Below, piece after piece: positions 16,779-26,232 of a stretch of DNA of 39,343 nt. The translations under genes were made by a program, and so were the position numbers. How positions within the stretch are numbered: position 1 is the stretch's first letter; every line of letters starts with the position of its first letter. This DNA comes from Candidatus Zhuqueibacterota bacterium (lineage in GTDB: Bacteria; Zhuqueibacterota; QNDG01; JABMRT01), in contig JABMRT010000115.1 in the NCBI GenBank assembly GCA_013202295.1, positions 1 through 39,343 on the forward strand, read 5' to 3'. The notes under the pieces were generated by a model, which ran no database searches, was not told the origin of the DNA, and worked only from the letters and a program-made list of their open reading frames with translations.

Positions 16779-16982
16779 ATGAACAAGCATTTCAAGGGAA
16801 GAAAAGATCAGGGATTGTCTCCCGCGAGTAGTCAGGGGAATCCTATGGTTGAGCATACCCTTCTGGCTGTGTTTCTCTCTGTCGTGGCACTCTTCTGTTC
16901 AGCTGTTTTCCACGATCATGTATCATCCCTCTTATCCCGGATTTCAGACACATTGTCTCAGTTGTCATCCTTTACCAGATAA
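16779..16982 (+). CDS. Small divergent Flp-like pilin
   Basis: 67 aa. A 20-residue basic and polar leader ending SQG is followed by [20 protein letters not shown] and an amphipathic tail [14 protein letters not shown]. This mirrors the Flp layout: Gly at -1, Glu at +5 (Glu25), then a single hydrophobic helix. His26 replaces the family Tyr at +6, and the leader is longer than in Flp. It probably is a minor pilin or pseudopilin processed by the same prepilin peptidase; this is inference from the motif and from its place between flp and the TadE-like gene. A weak purine-rich site lies before the ATG. Confidence 0.65.
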   Translation: MNKHFKGRKDQGLSPASSQGNPMVEHTLLAVFLSVVALFCSAVFHDHVSSLLSRISDTLSQLSSFTR

Positions 16983-17023
16983 CCAATGTGTCTTTCGGTC
17001 AGGCGGAATCCCGGGAGGAAACC

Positions 17024-17419
17024 GTGCGCATATTTACGCAAAAAAATATTCGAAAACAGGATGGACAATCTCTGGTTGAATTCGCACTGGTCATGCCGGT
17101 TTTTATCATCCTTCTGTTTGGTATCATGGAATTCGGGCGTCTTTGGGAGGTTAGTAATATTCTAACCAGCGCGGCCAGGGAGGGAGCACGCGTCGCGGCA
17201 GTGACTGCTCCGGATGTAGAAGCAGTTTCAGGTGCTGTTCAGAATGTCCTGGATGCGGGTCAGATTACAAACGCGCAAATCCAAATCTCGGGTCCGACTG
17301 GATCGAATGAAATCAGTGTCACCTTGACTTTAGATTATGAACCCATGAGTGGTGTCGTCATTCCGGGATTGACTGCGCTTACAATTTCCAGAAGCACCAC
17401 CATGCGTTGGGAGGGGTAA
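17024..17419 (+). CDS. tadE: TadE-like minor pilin
   Basis: 131 aa from GTG 17024. The N-terminus has a Lys/Arg-rich leader, then [20 protein letters not shown], the TadE/TadF/TadG signature with Glu at +5 and a long hydrophobic helix, followed by [23 protein letters not shown] and a beta-rich periplasmic part. The start GTG 17024 is chosen because GGAGGAA lies just before it; a longer frame from GTG 16988 lacks such a site. It likely works as a minor pseudopilin in assembly of the Flp pilus. Confidence 0.9.
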   Translation: MRIFTQKNIRKQDGQSLVEFALVMPVFIILLFGIMEFGRLWEVSNILTSAAREGARVAAVTAPDVEAVSGAVQNVLDAGQITNAQIQISGPTGSNEISVTLTLDYEPMSGVVIPGLTALTISRSTTMRWEG

Positions 17420-17437
17420 TCCCTTGGAGACCAAACC

Positions 17438-18259
17438 ATGTTAAAAATGAAATTTATCATACCATTCGCTGTGCTTTTTGCGACATTAGCTACATACGGC
17501 GTCTATCAACAGATGAAAGATACAGAAACACCTGCAGAAGGTCCCCCTCCTGAAACTCAAATGGTAGTAGTTGCAAAAACTCAATTGGGTCCCGGTCGCA
17601 GGTTAATTGAAACAGATCTAGAAATCCGTGAATGGCCTAAAAATCTGGTTCCATCCGGTTCGTTCGATGCAATGAACAAGATCCTTGGCCGCGTGGTTCA
17701 AGCGACCATTTATACAGGTGAAGCGATCCTCAATCCCAAATTATCAGTGGATGGATCAGAAGGTGGTTTTGTAGGGATCATTCCTCCAGGTATGCGCGCC
17801 TTTACCATAGCGGTGGATACATACAGTGGTGTTAGCGGATTTATCCTTCCGAATACCCATGTGGACGTACTTGTCACAGTGCCGTCTCATGTACGTAAAG
17901 AGGACTCATCAGCTCGAATGATACTCGAAGATGTTCAGGTGTTGGCTGTGGATCAAACCTTTGAGAGAAAAGGGGATGAACCGGTTTCCGTTCAATCCAT
18001 CACTTTGCTTGTGACCCCTCAGGATGCAGAAAAGCTCGCCCTGGCCTCTGCTGAAGGCAATTTACAGCTCAGTTTGCGAAATACTTCCGATCATTCAGTC
18101 ACCAAAACCTATGGAACTCGTCTAAGACAAATGATTGCGTACACGCCCCGTCGAACAACTGTGAATACTGGGTCGGGCCAAAAAACCTCGGATTGGATCG
18201 TTGAAGTTATTCGATCGAATGAACGGTCTGAAGTGACTTTCAAGGAAAAATCCAAGTGA
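17438..18259 (+). CDS. cpaB: Flp pilus assembly protein CpaB/RcpC
   Basis: 273 aa. One N-terminal membrane helix (MKFIIPFAVLFATLATYGVY) precedes an SAF-type domain (VVVAKTQLGPGRRLIETDLEIREWP, then GRVVQATIYTGEAIL) and the RcpC core (IPPGMRAFTIAVDTYSGVSGFILPN followed by THVDVLVT). This periplasmic protein is thought to stabilise or gate the secretin channel. It lies 18 bases after the TadE-like gene and overlaps or abuts the secretin gene, the usual cpaB-cpaC order. Confidence 0.93.
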   Translation: MLKMKFIIPFAVLFATLATYGVYQQMKDTETPAEGPPPETQMVVVAKTQLGPGRRLIETDLEIREWPKNLVPSGSFDAMNKILGRVVQATIYTGEAILNPKLSVDGSEGGFVGIIPPGMRAFTIAVDTYSGVSGFILPNTHVDVLVTVPSHVRKEDSSARMILEDVQVLAVDQTFERKGDEPVSVQSITLLVTPQDAEKLALASAEGNLQLSLRNTSDHSVTKTYGTRLRQMIAYTPRRTTVNTGSGQKTSDWIVEVIRSNERSEVTFKEKSK

Positions 18260-18282
18260 ACTATAAAAAGGAAATTTCACTC

Positions 18283-19401
18283 ATGAACAAGCAATCCAAT
18301 TTCGGGTATTTGTTAAAGAAAATGTCCATTATCTCAGTTTTGATTATTCTCTTTACGGGACCAATGGGTGCAAACGCTTCCCAAACTGTACTGACTCTAA
18401 CCATTGGGGAGTCAGAAGTGCTCGATTTCAAGGATCAGGTTAAACGGATATCAATCACCAATCCAGAAATCGCAGATGCGACCGTGACCTCTCCCAAGCA
18501 AATCGTGGTCAATGGCAAATCCAGCGGAACCACCTCATTAATCGTCTGGGCAGCTGATGAATCCTATAAAAAATATCGTGTAAACATCCTGTCAGAAAGC
18601 AATACCGATCAGGTAATGCTTAAAGTTCGGTTCCTGGAAGTAAACAAGTCCGCATTGAAAGAGTTTGGTTCCGATTTTATAATACACTCCATGGGCTACA
18701 AGAATGACCGTTTTGATGTTGGCAGTTATGGCGGCAAGGTCAATGCACCTTCGGATCCACTGAACCTCGGAAACACGGTGGATCTATTTTTCTCTCTTCC
18801 CACACGCAATTTTTCAATGATTCTAAAAGCACTGCATGAAAACAATCTGGTTCAGATTCTTGCGGAGCCTAACTTGACAGCGGCCAGCGGATCAGAAGCA
18901 CAGTTTCTTGCTGGAGGGGAGTTTCCCATTCCCATTGTATCCGGATCATCAGGCATGCAGACAGTGACCATTCAGTTTAAAGAATTCGGAGTGCGACTCA
19001 ATTTCACTCCGACTGTGCGCGACTCAAACCGAATCCATCTGAAAACCACAGCTGAAGTGAGTAATCTCGATTTTGAGAATGGAATCATTTTAAGCGGATT
19101 TCGAGTACCCGCACTTACCACAAGAAAAGCAACCACAGAAGTGGAATTGAAAGAGGGCGAGTATCTGATTATTGGCGGCCTCTATTCCTCAGAAGTGGCT
19201 GAAACCATATCCAAAATTCCTTTGTTGGGCCATATTCCGTTCCTTGGCAATCTGTTCAGCAGCAAGCGGTTTCAGAACAAGGAGACAGAATTGATCATCG
19301 CGCTTTCACCCCGACTGGTATCGACCTACACAGAAGATCAAATGCCCGATATGAGGTTGAACAAAAAGGAGAAAGACAATGAAACGGTGGATTCAGAATG
19401 A
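18283..19401 (+). CDS. cpaC: Flp pilus secretin CpaC/RcpA
   Basis: 372 aa from ATG 18283. A signal peptide (KKMSIISVLIILFTGPMGANA) is followed by the pilus-type N-domain (ESEVLDFKDQVKRISITNPEIADA then TSPKQIVVNGKSSGTTSLIVW) and the secretin domain (ILAEPNLTAASGSEAQFLAG, EFPIPIV, FKEFGVRLNFTP, LSGFRVPALTTRKATTEVEL and IPLLGHIPFLGNLFSS). It forms the outer-membrane channel for the pilus. It is shorter than many CpaC proteins (about 450-550 aa) and seems to lack a BON domain. GTG 18256, overlapping the cpaB stop, is an equally possible start with its own AAGGA site. Confidence 0.93.
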   Translation: MNKQSNFGYLLKKMSIISVLIILFTGPMGANASQTVLTLTIGESEVLDFKDQVKRISITNPEIADATVTSPKQIVVNGKSSGTTSLIVWAADESYKKYRVNILSESNTDQVMLKVRFLEVNKSALKEFGSDFIIHSMGYKNDRFDVGSYGGKVNAPSDPLNLGNTVDLFFSLPTRNFSMILKALHENNLVQILAEPNLTAASGSEAQFLAGGEFPIPIVSGSSGMQTVTIQFKEFGVRLNFTPTVRDSNRIHLKTTAEVSNLDFENGIILSGFRVPALTTRKATTEVELKEGEYLIIGGLYSSEVAETISKIPLLGHIPFLGNLFSSKRFQNKETELIIALSPRLVSTYTEDQMPDMRLNKKEKDNETVDSE

Positions 19402-20335
19402 AAAGGGCAGTATACTGGTTTTTGCGGCCGCGTTAATCGGTGCAGGAGTTCTGTTTGCAGCAACAGCGATCGATGTGAGTTACATCCTTACTGCAAGAAA
19501 TCAACTTCAGTGTGCCGTAGATGCTTCGGCTCTGGCAGGCGCATCCGGATTAAGAATTGATGAACATGAAGCGATTTCTCAGGCGATAAAAATTGGAAAT
19601 CAGAATACCTGTATTGACCAAATCGTCAGGATAACATCAGAGGAAATCAGCTTTCCCGAGGACGGCCAAATTTGTGTTTCTTATACACAAACATTGAATT
19701 TGTTTTTTGCCAGATTAATCGGGATGAAAACTACAAATGTATCCGCTACAGCAGTGGCAGAACTAAGCACAATTGTTGGAACACCCGGCACTCGCCCTTG
19801 GGCGATACCCGATCTGGGATGGCCTACCGGAGCAACAGTCTTACTTAAATCCGGATCGATTGGTGCTTCAAACACCAATGCAAGTTTTTATTATGCTGTG
19901 GATTACCCTCCAGTGAACAGAGGAACCCCTGTCTCCGGTGCAGATCAATATCGTGAAAATATTGCATTAGGTACGGAACACGATGTTTTTGTGGCTGATA
20001 TCTTACAGATTGAACCCGGAAATATGATCGGTCCAACGAAACATGGGGTTCAGGAATTACTTGCACTTGATCCTAATGCGTATTGGAATGGCCAGGATAT
20101 AGTAAACTCCGATTTTCCGGGGTACTCGAGTCCACGTGTCGTTAAAATTCCATTGTACCCCGACACATTTACGCCGGATCCTGGGAGGAACAATATTGAG
20201 GTAATCGGGCTCGGCTCCTTTTTTCTCGTTGGGCTGCAAGGGAGCGATGTCATGGGAGTCTATATTGAAAAAATGGATCAGGGAACATATGGTGAAGGAT
20301 ATTCTTTTCTTTATGGCGCACGATTAATCGGATAG
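19379..20335 (+). CDS. TadG-like pilus assembly protein
   Basis: 318 aa. The front matches the putative Flp pilus-assembly TadG-like N-terminal domain: NEKGSILVFAAALIGAGVLF, then ATAIDVSYILTARNQLQCAVDASALAGASGL. The remainder is an extracytoplasmic region (AISQAIKIGNQN, later TVLLKSGSIGASNTNASFYY) with no von Willebrand A domain that I can see, so it is shorter than classical TadG. ATG 19379 has AAGGAG upstream and overlaps the secretin gene by 23 bases. It likely anchors or primes the pilus; function in the family is poorly defined. Confidence 0.85.
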   Translation: MKRWIQNEKGSILVFAAALIGAGVLFAATAIDVSYILTARNQLQCAVDASALAGASGLRIDEHEAISQAIKIGNQNTCIDQIVRITSEEISFPEDGQICVSYTQTLNLFFARLIGMKTTNVSATAVAELSTIVGTPGTRPWAIPDLGWPTGATVLLKSGSIGASNTNASFYYAVDYPPVNRGTPVSGADQYRENIALGTEHDVFVADILQIEPGNMIGPTKHGVQELLALDPNAYWNGQDIVNSDFPGYSSPRVVKIPLYPDTFTPDPGRNNIEVIGLGSFFLVGLQGSDVMGVYIEKMDQGTYGEGYSFLYGARLIG

Positions 20336-20350
20336 TATTAAGGATTCTCA

Positions 20351-21559
20351 ATGCCCACACATAATAATATTGTGCTTATCGATCTGGATATACACTCAAG
20401 CCAACGTTTGCAGGTCATCCTTGAGGAAATACCGGGTACAAAAATATTCTCCGAAAACAAGGATTTAAATAGCGGTATTAATCTCATTAGAAAAATTGAA
20501 CCAGTTATCGTGATTTTAAGTCTTTTTCCTTCCGAAGAATCAGCGCTTCTAACGGCGACCAAGATCTCTCAAAAATATCCTGAGGTGACTCTCTTTGTGA
20601 CCGCGCAGCCCACTGATTCTAAAACGATTATACGGGCAATGAGGGCGGGGGCCAGGGAATTTATCGTGCAGCCTGTGAACAAAGAAGAACTAATCACCGC
20701 AGTTAAAAATATCCTTCGATCCAATCAGGATAAAAAATCCGGCAGCAGCCATCAGGGGAAAATGATCAGTCTCATGGGCGCCAAGGGGGGAGTCGGCACA
20801 ACGACTGTTGCGACCAACATCGCGATCGCATTGAAGAAGAACTCAAATAAAGAAGTCCTCCTTATTGATCTGAATCTTCAATTTGGCAATTCGGCAGTGA
20901 TGCTTGATGTCAGACCCAAATACACGCTGACCGATATAGCCAACAGTCTTGAGACACTTGATCCCTCTTTTCTGCGCACGATGCTTGACAAGAATGAAAC
21001 AGGGGTCAAGGTACTAGGAGGCCCCAATAATCCGGAAGACGCAGAAATGATCCAGGGACTGCATATCGAGAAAATGCTGATGCTTTTCAGAAGTTTGTAC
21101 GATTATATTGTGATTGATACCCACATGCTGTTTGACGATGTAACCATCAGGGCCTTGGATGAATCAGATATTGTTCTTCTTCTCTCACAACTCAATGTAC
21201 CTACTGTGGTAAATACAGTCCGCTGTTTGAAGTTGTTCCAGCGTATGGAATATGACAATGATAAAATACGGCTTGTATTGAATCGATATCCCGCAAGCTC
21301 TGATGCAAAAGTCAAGGCCATGGAAAAACTGTTCGATTATCCTGTTTTCTGGAAAATACCGGATCAGAAAGCCGACAACATGAATGAGTCCATCAATCTG
21401 GGTATTCCGATTACAGATTTTCTTCCTGAAACAAAAATCAGTCAGAATCTATTTGATCTGGCAGGACAGGTGAACGGGGGGATATCCAAAGATGGAAAAA
21501 AAGTTATTGGCAAAAACACCCATTCTATTTTTCCCAAATTTATGAAAGTGGTTAATTAA
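20351..21559 (+). CDS. cpaE: Pilus localisation ATPase CpaE/TadZ
   Basis: 402 aa. The first 125 residues are an atypical receiver domain ([20 protein letters not shown], then [19 protein letters not shown]). The second half is a ParA/MinD-type ATPase with deviant Walker A KGGVGTTT (about residue 143-152), [13 protein letters not shown] and DYIVIDTH. TadZ proteins place the pilus machine at the pole or a membrane site. The gene is 15 bases after the TadG-like gene and 1 base before cpaF. The phosphoacceptor region reads PVIVILSL, lacking the standard Asp, so it is probably a pseudo-receiver. Confidence 0.93.
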   Translation: MPTHNNIVLIDLDIHSSQRLQVILEEIPGTKIFSENKDLNSGINLIRKIEPVIVILSLFPSEESALLTATKISQKYPEVTLFVTAQPTDSKTIIRAMRAGAREFIVQPVNKEELITAVKNILRSNQDKKSGSSHQGKMISLMGAKGGVGTTTVATNIAIALKKNSNKEVLLIDLNLQFGNSAVMLDVRPKYTLTDIANSLETLDPSFLRTMLDKNETGVKVLGGPNNPEDAEMIQGLHIEKMLMLFRSLYDYIVIDTHMLFDDVTIRALDESDIVLLLSQLNVPTVVNTVRCLKLFQRMEYDNDKIRLVLNRYPASSDAKVKAMEKLFDYPVFWKIPDQKADNMNESINLGIPITDFLPETKISQNLFDLAGQVNGGISKDGKKVIGKNTHSIFPKFMKVVN

Positions 21560-21560
21560 T

Positions 21561-22991
21561 ATGGGATTGCTCAAACGACTCCAGGCCGAGGAACCCAATA
21601 CAGAGGTCGCTGATCCAATTGTTGAATCGGCAAAATCCAAACCGTTTAAAACAGAAAATGTGATTGTCTCCCGTTCTGTGGATGAAGCTCGACATGCTTA
21701 TCATACGCTGAAAGAGAAGATCCACCGAAGGTTGATCGATAAACTTGACCTCACAAAACTGGACAGCATTCCCAAGCATGTTCTGAAAGCGCAGGTTCGG
21801 GAGGTAATTGAAATACTCCTTTCCGAGGAAAACATCACTCCGATTCATTTCGACCGCGATCGATTGACTGAAGAGGTTCTTGATGAGACTTTTGGACTTG
21901 GACCGCTTGAACCCCTGTTGAATGATCCAACCATATCAGATATTCTGGTGAATACACATAAGCAAGTCTTTGTGGAACGCTTCGGCAAATTGAGCTTAAC
22001 CCACACTGTGTTTAAGGATGACACCCATCTACTCAATATCATCGACCGGATTGTGTCAAGAATCGGCCGAAGAATTGATGAATTCAGCCCCATGGTGGAT
22101 GCGCGCCTTGAGGATGGTTCCCGTGTAAATGCGATCATTCCGCCTCTTGCGATTGACGGGCCCAGCCTTTCCATTCGCAAATTCGGTGTGAACAAAATCA
22201 GTATTGCGGATCTGGTCCGTCTTGACACAATTACCGATCCCATTGCACAGGTGATTCAGGCTGCAGTTAAAGCGCGTTTAAATGTGCTTGTCTCCGGCGG
22301 TACTGGATCGGGAAAAACAACACTTCTCAACATCCTGTCAGGATTTATTCCCGACACAGAACGCATTGTGACCGTGGAAGACGCTGCTGAACTGCAATTA
22401 CAGCAGGAGCATGTGGTGCGGCTTGAAACACGGCCTGCGAATCTTGAGGGAAAGGGCATAATTGTCCAACGTGATTTGATTCGAAATGCCCTTCGCATGC
22501 GACCCGACCGCATCATTGTCGGCGAAGTACGTGGTGCAGAGGCGCTGGATATGCTTCAGGCGATGAATACGGGCCATGACGGCTCCCTCACGACCCTTCA
22601 TGCCAATTCACCCCGTGACGCGCTTAGGCGTCTTGAAACCATGATTTTGATGGCTGGTAACAATTTGAGCGATAAAGCCATGCGCGAGCAAATCAGTTCA
22701 GCGATTCATCTGATTGTTCAGGTGGCCCGACTTTCAGACGGATCGCGTAAAATTATGCAGGTCTCTGAAGTCACCGGCATGGAGGGAAGCATTATCACAA
22801 TGCAGGATATTTTTAAGTTTGAAAAAATGGGAGTGCGAGAAGACGGGGTCGTTTTAGGCGGATTCCGCACCACAGGTCTCAGGCCACGATTCGCTGAACA
22901 ACTGGTCGCATCCGGGATTACTCTTCCTGCGGATATCTTTGAGCCCAAAGTGACGATGCCGGCTCAGCCCGATGAGGAATCTGAAAAATGA
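21561..22991 (+). CDS. cpaF: Flp pilus secretion ATPase CpaF/TadA
   Basis: 476 aa type II/IV secretion ATPase. The N-terminal domain is helical; the core has [34 protein letters not shown], Walker [11 protein letters not shown] (about residues 244-253), the Asp box [12 protein letters not shown], Walker B-type [12 protein letters not shown] and the His box [10 protein letters not shown]. It powers pilus extension and retraction at the cytosolic face. It is preceded by cpaE at 1 base and overlaps tadB in ATGA. The length is typical. Confidence 0.96.
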   Translation: MGLLKRLQAEEPNTEVADPIVESAKSKPFKTENVIVSRSVDEARHAYHTLKEKIHRRLIDKLDLTKLDSIPKHVLKAQVREVIEILLSEENITPIHFDRDRLTEEVLDETFGLGPLEPLLNDPTISDILVNTHKQVFVERFGKLSLTHTVFKDDTHLLNIIDRIVSRIGRRIDEFSPMVDARLEDGSRVNAIIPPLAIDGPSLSIRKFGVNKISIADLVRLDTITDPIAQVIQAAVKARLNVLVSGGTGSGKTTLLNILSGFIPDTERIVTVEDAAELQLQQEHVVRLETRPANLEGKGIIVQRDLIRNALRMRPDRIIVGEVRGAEALDMLQAMNTGHDGSLTTLHANSPRDALRRLETMILMAGNNLSDKAMREQISSAIHLIVQVARLSDGSRKIMQVSEVTGMEGSIITMQDIFKFEKMGVREDGVVLGGFRTTGLRPRFAEQLVASGITLPADIFEPKVTMPAQPDEESEK

Positions 22992-23959
22992 CGCTCACAC
23001 TGATCGCTTTCTTCTGTGCCATTTCATTGATCACCGGTCTTATTGTTGCAGTGATTGGGCAACGAATTGCGCATCCACGCAGGGAAATCGCTCGCCGTGT
23101 CAATAAATTCAGTCAGGATAGCGTGGTTGAAAAGCCTGCTGAGAATCCGATTTTAATTCGAAATGATCAATTGAGCGAGATCCCTCTATTGCAACGGATT
23201 CTTGAGAAATTAAATATATCCTCGCGTCTACGTGAATTAATCCGAAAAGCCGGATCAGAAATGAAAGTAGGGGAGTTGGTTCTGCGCATGCTGATTATGG
23301 GTGCGGCAGGTTTCGCAGTTTCATTGCTGCTCCGGAATACCCTGCTGGGCGTCATCCTTACTGTGTTTCTCGGATTCGCGCCACTTATACATCTTATAAT
23401 GCAGGCACAGAAACGGCTGAGATCATTTATCTGCCAGTTTCCTGACGCGCTTGACATGATGACCAGTGCCCTTCGAGCCGGGCATGCCTTAAATCAAGCG
23501 CTTCAACTGATTGGAAATGAGGCTCCCGAACCTTTGGGGCCGGAATTTAAACGGACGTTTGAACAATATAATCTTGGATTGGACTTGCGTGACGCTCTGA
23601 TCAATCTATCCGAACGCATTCCCAGTCTGGATTTAAAACTCTTTGTGACCGCCATTCTTTTGCAGCGCGAGACCGGTGGCAATCTCACAGAAATCCTCGA
23701 AAATATAAGCTATACAATTCGGGAACGGTTTAAGCTGATCGGGCAAATCAGAACCTATACAGCCCAGGGCCGCATGTCAGGATGGATACTCGGATGTCTT
23801 CCGATCATTTTTGTCGTGATCATTTCTTTGCTCAATCCCGAATATCTATCACCACTGTTTGAGGAAAAACTGGGGCACAAACTGATTTTCTCATCTGTCT
23901 TTCTTCAGATTATGGGATTTTATGTGATTAGAAAAATCGTACGGGTTCGTTATCAATAG
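22988..23959 (+). CDS. tadB: Flp pilus inner-membrane platform protein TadB
   Basis: 323 aa. A hydrophobic N-terminal helix, two central ones (about 95-140) and two at the C-terminal end ([33 protein letters not shown]) enclose the T2SSF/GspF domain ([40 protein letters not shown] followed by RERF). It forms the platform with TadC that couples the ATPase to the pilus. The ATGA overlap with cpaF and the 9-base gap to tadC show tight cotranscription. Confidence 0.95.
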   Translation: MTLTLIAFFCAISLITGLIVAVIGQRIAHPRREIARRVNKFSQDSVVEKPAENPILIRNDQLSEIPLLQRILEKLNISSRLRELIRKAGSEMKVGELVLRMLIMGAAGFAVSLLLRNTLLGVILTVFLGFAPLIHLIMQAQKRLRSFICQFPDALDMMTSALRAGHALNQALQLIGNEAPEPLGPEFKRTFEQYNLGLDLRDALINLSERIPSLDLKLFVTAILLQRETGGNLTEILENISYTIRERFKLIGQIRTYTAQGRMSGWILGCLPIIFVVIISLLNPEYLSPLFEEKLGHKLIFSSVFLQIMGFYVIRKIVRVRYQ

Positions 23960-23968
23960 GATACTCTG

Positions 23969-24907
23969 ATGGACACACAGCTATTATTGGGAATCGTATT
24001 TCTCTCCATTTTGACCCTCATTCTTCTACTGGCAGCCGCACTTCAAAAAAAGAAGGATCCGATGCTGCAGCGCATCCAAAATTTTACGCCTGATTCACAA
24101 AAGAATAAGACGGATTTAAATGAATCAGCGCCTGTGGAGGTGGGTGCGCAGCTCAAATCATCGGTAAACCGGATTCTGGTACAATTGGGCGAACAAACCA
24201 ATCGTAAGGAAAAGAAACGATCAAATCTTCGCCAATTGCTCATTCACGCGGGCATTCGAAGTGATGAAAAGGTCAATCGCTATTTCGGATTCAAACTATT
24301 TGCTGCGGTAGCCTGTTTTGCCATCAGTTTAGGGTTCGGTCTCCTCGGAGAGCAATCTCTGGCGATTGTAATCATGCTTTCCGTGGTGATGGGCGCTGTA
24401 GGCAATCAAATTCCTGAGCTCATACTTAAACAACGTATTCGACGCCGTCAATCAAGTATCGCAGAGGGGCTACCCGACGCGCTCGATTTGCTAGTTATTT
24501 GTGTTGAAGCCGGATTGGGACTCAATGCGGCCATCCTCAGAGTCGGGCAGGATATATCGGATAGATGTGAACCCTTGTCGGAGGAGTTGCTGCGTGTCAA
24601 TCAGGATTTGCGCGGAGGCATTTCGCGTGAGGAATCATTGCGCAGCTTAAGTGAAAGAAACCTTGTGGAAGATTTAAAAATCTTGGTAGGCGCTCTGATC
24701 TTGTCGGACCGGCTCGGAACCAGCATTGCGGACACGCTTCGCTCTCAGGCAGATTCTTTACGCACTCGTATCCGACAGAAAGCCGAGGAGCAGGCCGCCA
24801 AAGCGGGTATCAAGATGTTGCTTCCACTTGTTCTGTTCATTCTGCCGGCATTGATTATCATATTGATGGGGCCAGGTGTAATTGCCGTATTCAAAACGTT
24901 TAAATAA
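23969..24907 (+). CDS. tadC: Flp pilus inner-membrane platform protein TadC
   Basis: 312 aa. A hydrophobic N-terminal helix (LLLGIVFLSILTLILLLAAA), two central helices (about 105-150), a T2SSF/GspF domain (LPDALDLLVICVEAGLGLNA, LILSDRLGTSIADTLRSQAD, EQAAKAGIKMLLPLVLFILP) and a last helix are all standard for TadC. It is the second platform subunit. The gene is followed after 20 bases by the DUF192 fusion, which seems to end the operon. Confidence 0.95.
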   Translation: MDTQLLLGIVFLSILTLILLLAAALQKKKDPMLQRIQNFTPDSQKNKTDLNESAPVEVGAQLKSSVNRILVQLGEQTNRKEKKRSNLRQLLIHAGIRSDEKVNRYFGFKLFAAVACFAISLGFGLLGEQSLAIVIMLSVVMGAVGNQIPELILKQRIRRRQSSIAEGLPDALDLLVICVEAGLGLNAAILRVGQDISDRCEPLSEELLRVNQDLRGGISREESLRSLSERNLVEDLKILVGALILSDRLGTSIADTLRSQADSLRTRIRQKAEEQAAKAGIKMLLPLVLFILPALIIILMGPGVIAVFKTFK

Positions 24908-24927
24908 TCCAATCAGAGAGAAATGCT

Positions 24928-25905
24928 TTGTCAATAAACAATAATACACAAAATACGTCTATTCCTGTTCGTATTCTTCGCGCTGATGGCTTTCTGGCCC
25001 GCTTGACAGGCCTTTTGGGGGCTTCTGAATGGGAATCTGACCATGGGCTTCTTTTTGAACGCTGCCGATCTATCCATACGTTTGGAATGCGGTATCCGCT
25101 CGATATCCTTTTTATTGATTCAACAGGCATGGTCCTGGAGGTCGTGCGGAATGTTGCACCGAATCAGGTGATCAAAGGGCCGAAATACTCCGAATCGGTG
25201 ATTGAATTCAGAGCAGGGGCGCTGGATCATGTTCCCATGACAATCGGGGATCAACTGGTGATTGGAATAGACGGTTTGCACAAGCCTGAGCTGAGCGGAT
25301 TAACCCATCTCTTACATTGGCCCGCAAATGTGCTAATTGCGACGGTTTGGAGCCGATTCGTCTGGAGCGCGCTGAACACCTGGGCAAACACACCCTCAAT
25401 CATTCATTTGGGATTATTGATCCATAATACTCTTTTGCTGATTCTGTTCCTGACACGCAGAGAGAGCAAAGAGTCTTCAAGTAAATTGCAGGATTGGCTC
25501 ATCCCGTTTTTCACGCTTTTATTCACATTGGGATTAAGGTCGATATCCGATCTACAAAACTCATGGATGTCTGTTTCCATCCTTCTACAGGGAATTGGAA
25601 TTGGCTGCATGGTCATTTCTTTGTTCAGCCTCGGACGTAGTTTTGGAATCCTCCCCTCCAACCGCAACATCAAGATCTCCGGTGCATACCGATTGATCCG
25701 GCATCCATTGTATGTGAGTGAGTTGATTTTTTATAGCGGCTTTTTGATGGTCAATGGGTCCATTCGAAATGTGGGCCTGATTTTACTGATTTTAATCGGA
25801 CAAATCTGGCGAGCGGTGATTGAAGAGAACCTTCTGAGCCGGGATCCTGTCTATCTTCGTTATTGTCTGCAAGTGCGATACCGTTTTATCCCCGGTCTCT
25901 ATTAA
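24928..25905 (+). CDS. DUF192 domain fused to ICMT-like membrane methyltransferase domain
   Basis: 325 aa from TTG 24928 (AGAGAGAAA upstream). Residues 1-115 are a DUF192 domain: RILRADGFLARLTGLLGASE, CRSIHTFGMRYPLDILFID and ALDHVPMTIGDQLVIG. Small DUF192 proteins are frequent next to tad loci. The rest is a membrane region with about five hydrophobic segments that ends with the signature of the isoprenylcysteine carboxyl methyltransferase/phospholipid methyltransferase family: FGILPSNRNIKISGAYRLIR, HPLYVSELIFYSGFL and the C-terminal EENLLSRDPVYLRYCLQVRY. The substrate is unknown; family members bind S-adenosylmethionine. The continuous reading frame shows no frameshift, so the fusion is genuine in this assembly. 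It might modify or monitor envelope components of the pilus, which is speculation. Confidence 0.82.
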   Translation: MSINNNTQNTSIPVRILRADGFLARLTGLLGASEWESDHGLLFERCRSIHTFGMRYPLDILFIDSTGMVLEVVRNVAPNQVIKGPKYSESVIEFRAGALDHVPMTIGDQLVIGIDGLHKPELSGLTHLLHWPANVLIATVWSRFVWSALNTWANTPSIIHLGLLIHNTLLLILFLTRRESKESSSKLQDWLIPFFTLLFTLGLRSISDLQNSWMSVSILLQGIGIGCMVISLFSLGRSFGILPSNRNIKISGAYRLIRHPLYVSELIFYSGFLMVNGSIRNVGLILLILIGQIWRAVIEENLLSRDPVYLRYCLQVRYRFIPGLY

Positions 25906-25990
25906 TCAAATTTATTACATATTAAGTTTTGTGAAATTATATGGCTCTATACGGTTTTAAATCGTAGAATTAAACAACAAATATGAATTC

Positions 25991-26113
25991 GCCACGGATT
26001 TTCACAGATGCAAACCGATTAAAAAATATTAGATGCTTACACTCAATTCTATAAAAACGGATCAGATCATAGTTGCTATTAACCATTCCATTCAATCTGT
26101 ATTTATCTGTGGC
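25991..26113. repeat. Imperfect inverted repeat with GCCAC ends
   Basis: GCCACGGATTTTCACAGAT (25991-26009) is matched inverted by ATCTGTATTTATCTGTGGC (26095-26113), whose complement reads GCCACAGATAAATACAGAT: 14 of 19 positions agree, including both ends. About 85 AT-rich bases lie between. It resembles a dispersed non-coding repeat element of the kind seen in many environmental genomes. Confidence 0.5.
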
Positions 26114-26191
26114 ACATTGTATTTGTAATACCCGCTCGATTCCACATAACACCAATTATACCAGATTGAAAAATCCGAGACATAACTCCAT

Positions 26192-26232
26192 AAAAAAAGT
26201 CTGCGCGTGGCTTCCGGACACGCACAGACCTT
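26192..26232 (-). terminator. Intrinsic terminator on the minus strand without an obvious gene
   Basis: Read on the minus strand, GTCTGTGCGTG pairs with CACGCGCAGAC (one G-U pair) around a 9-base loop, and a run of seven T residues follows (26192-26198 as A on the plus strand). Both the wobble pair and the T-tract favour the minus direction. No coding gene lies upstream on that strand before the 26558 gene, so a small RNA or a decayed gene is possible. Confidence 0.65.
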
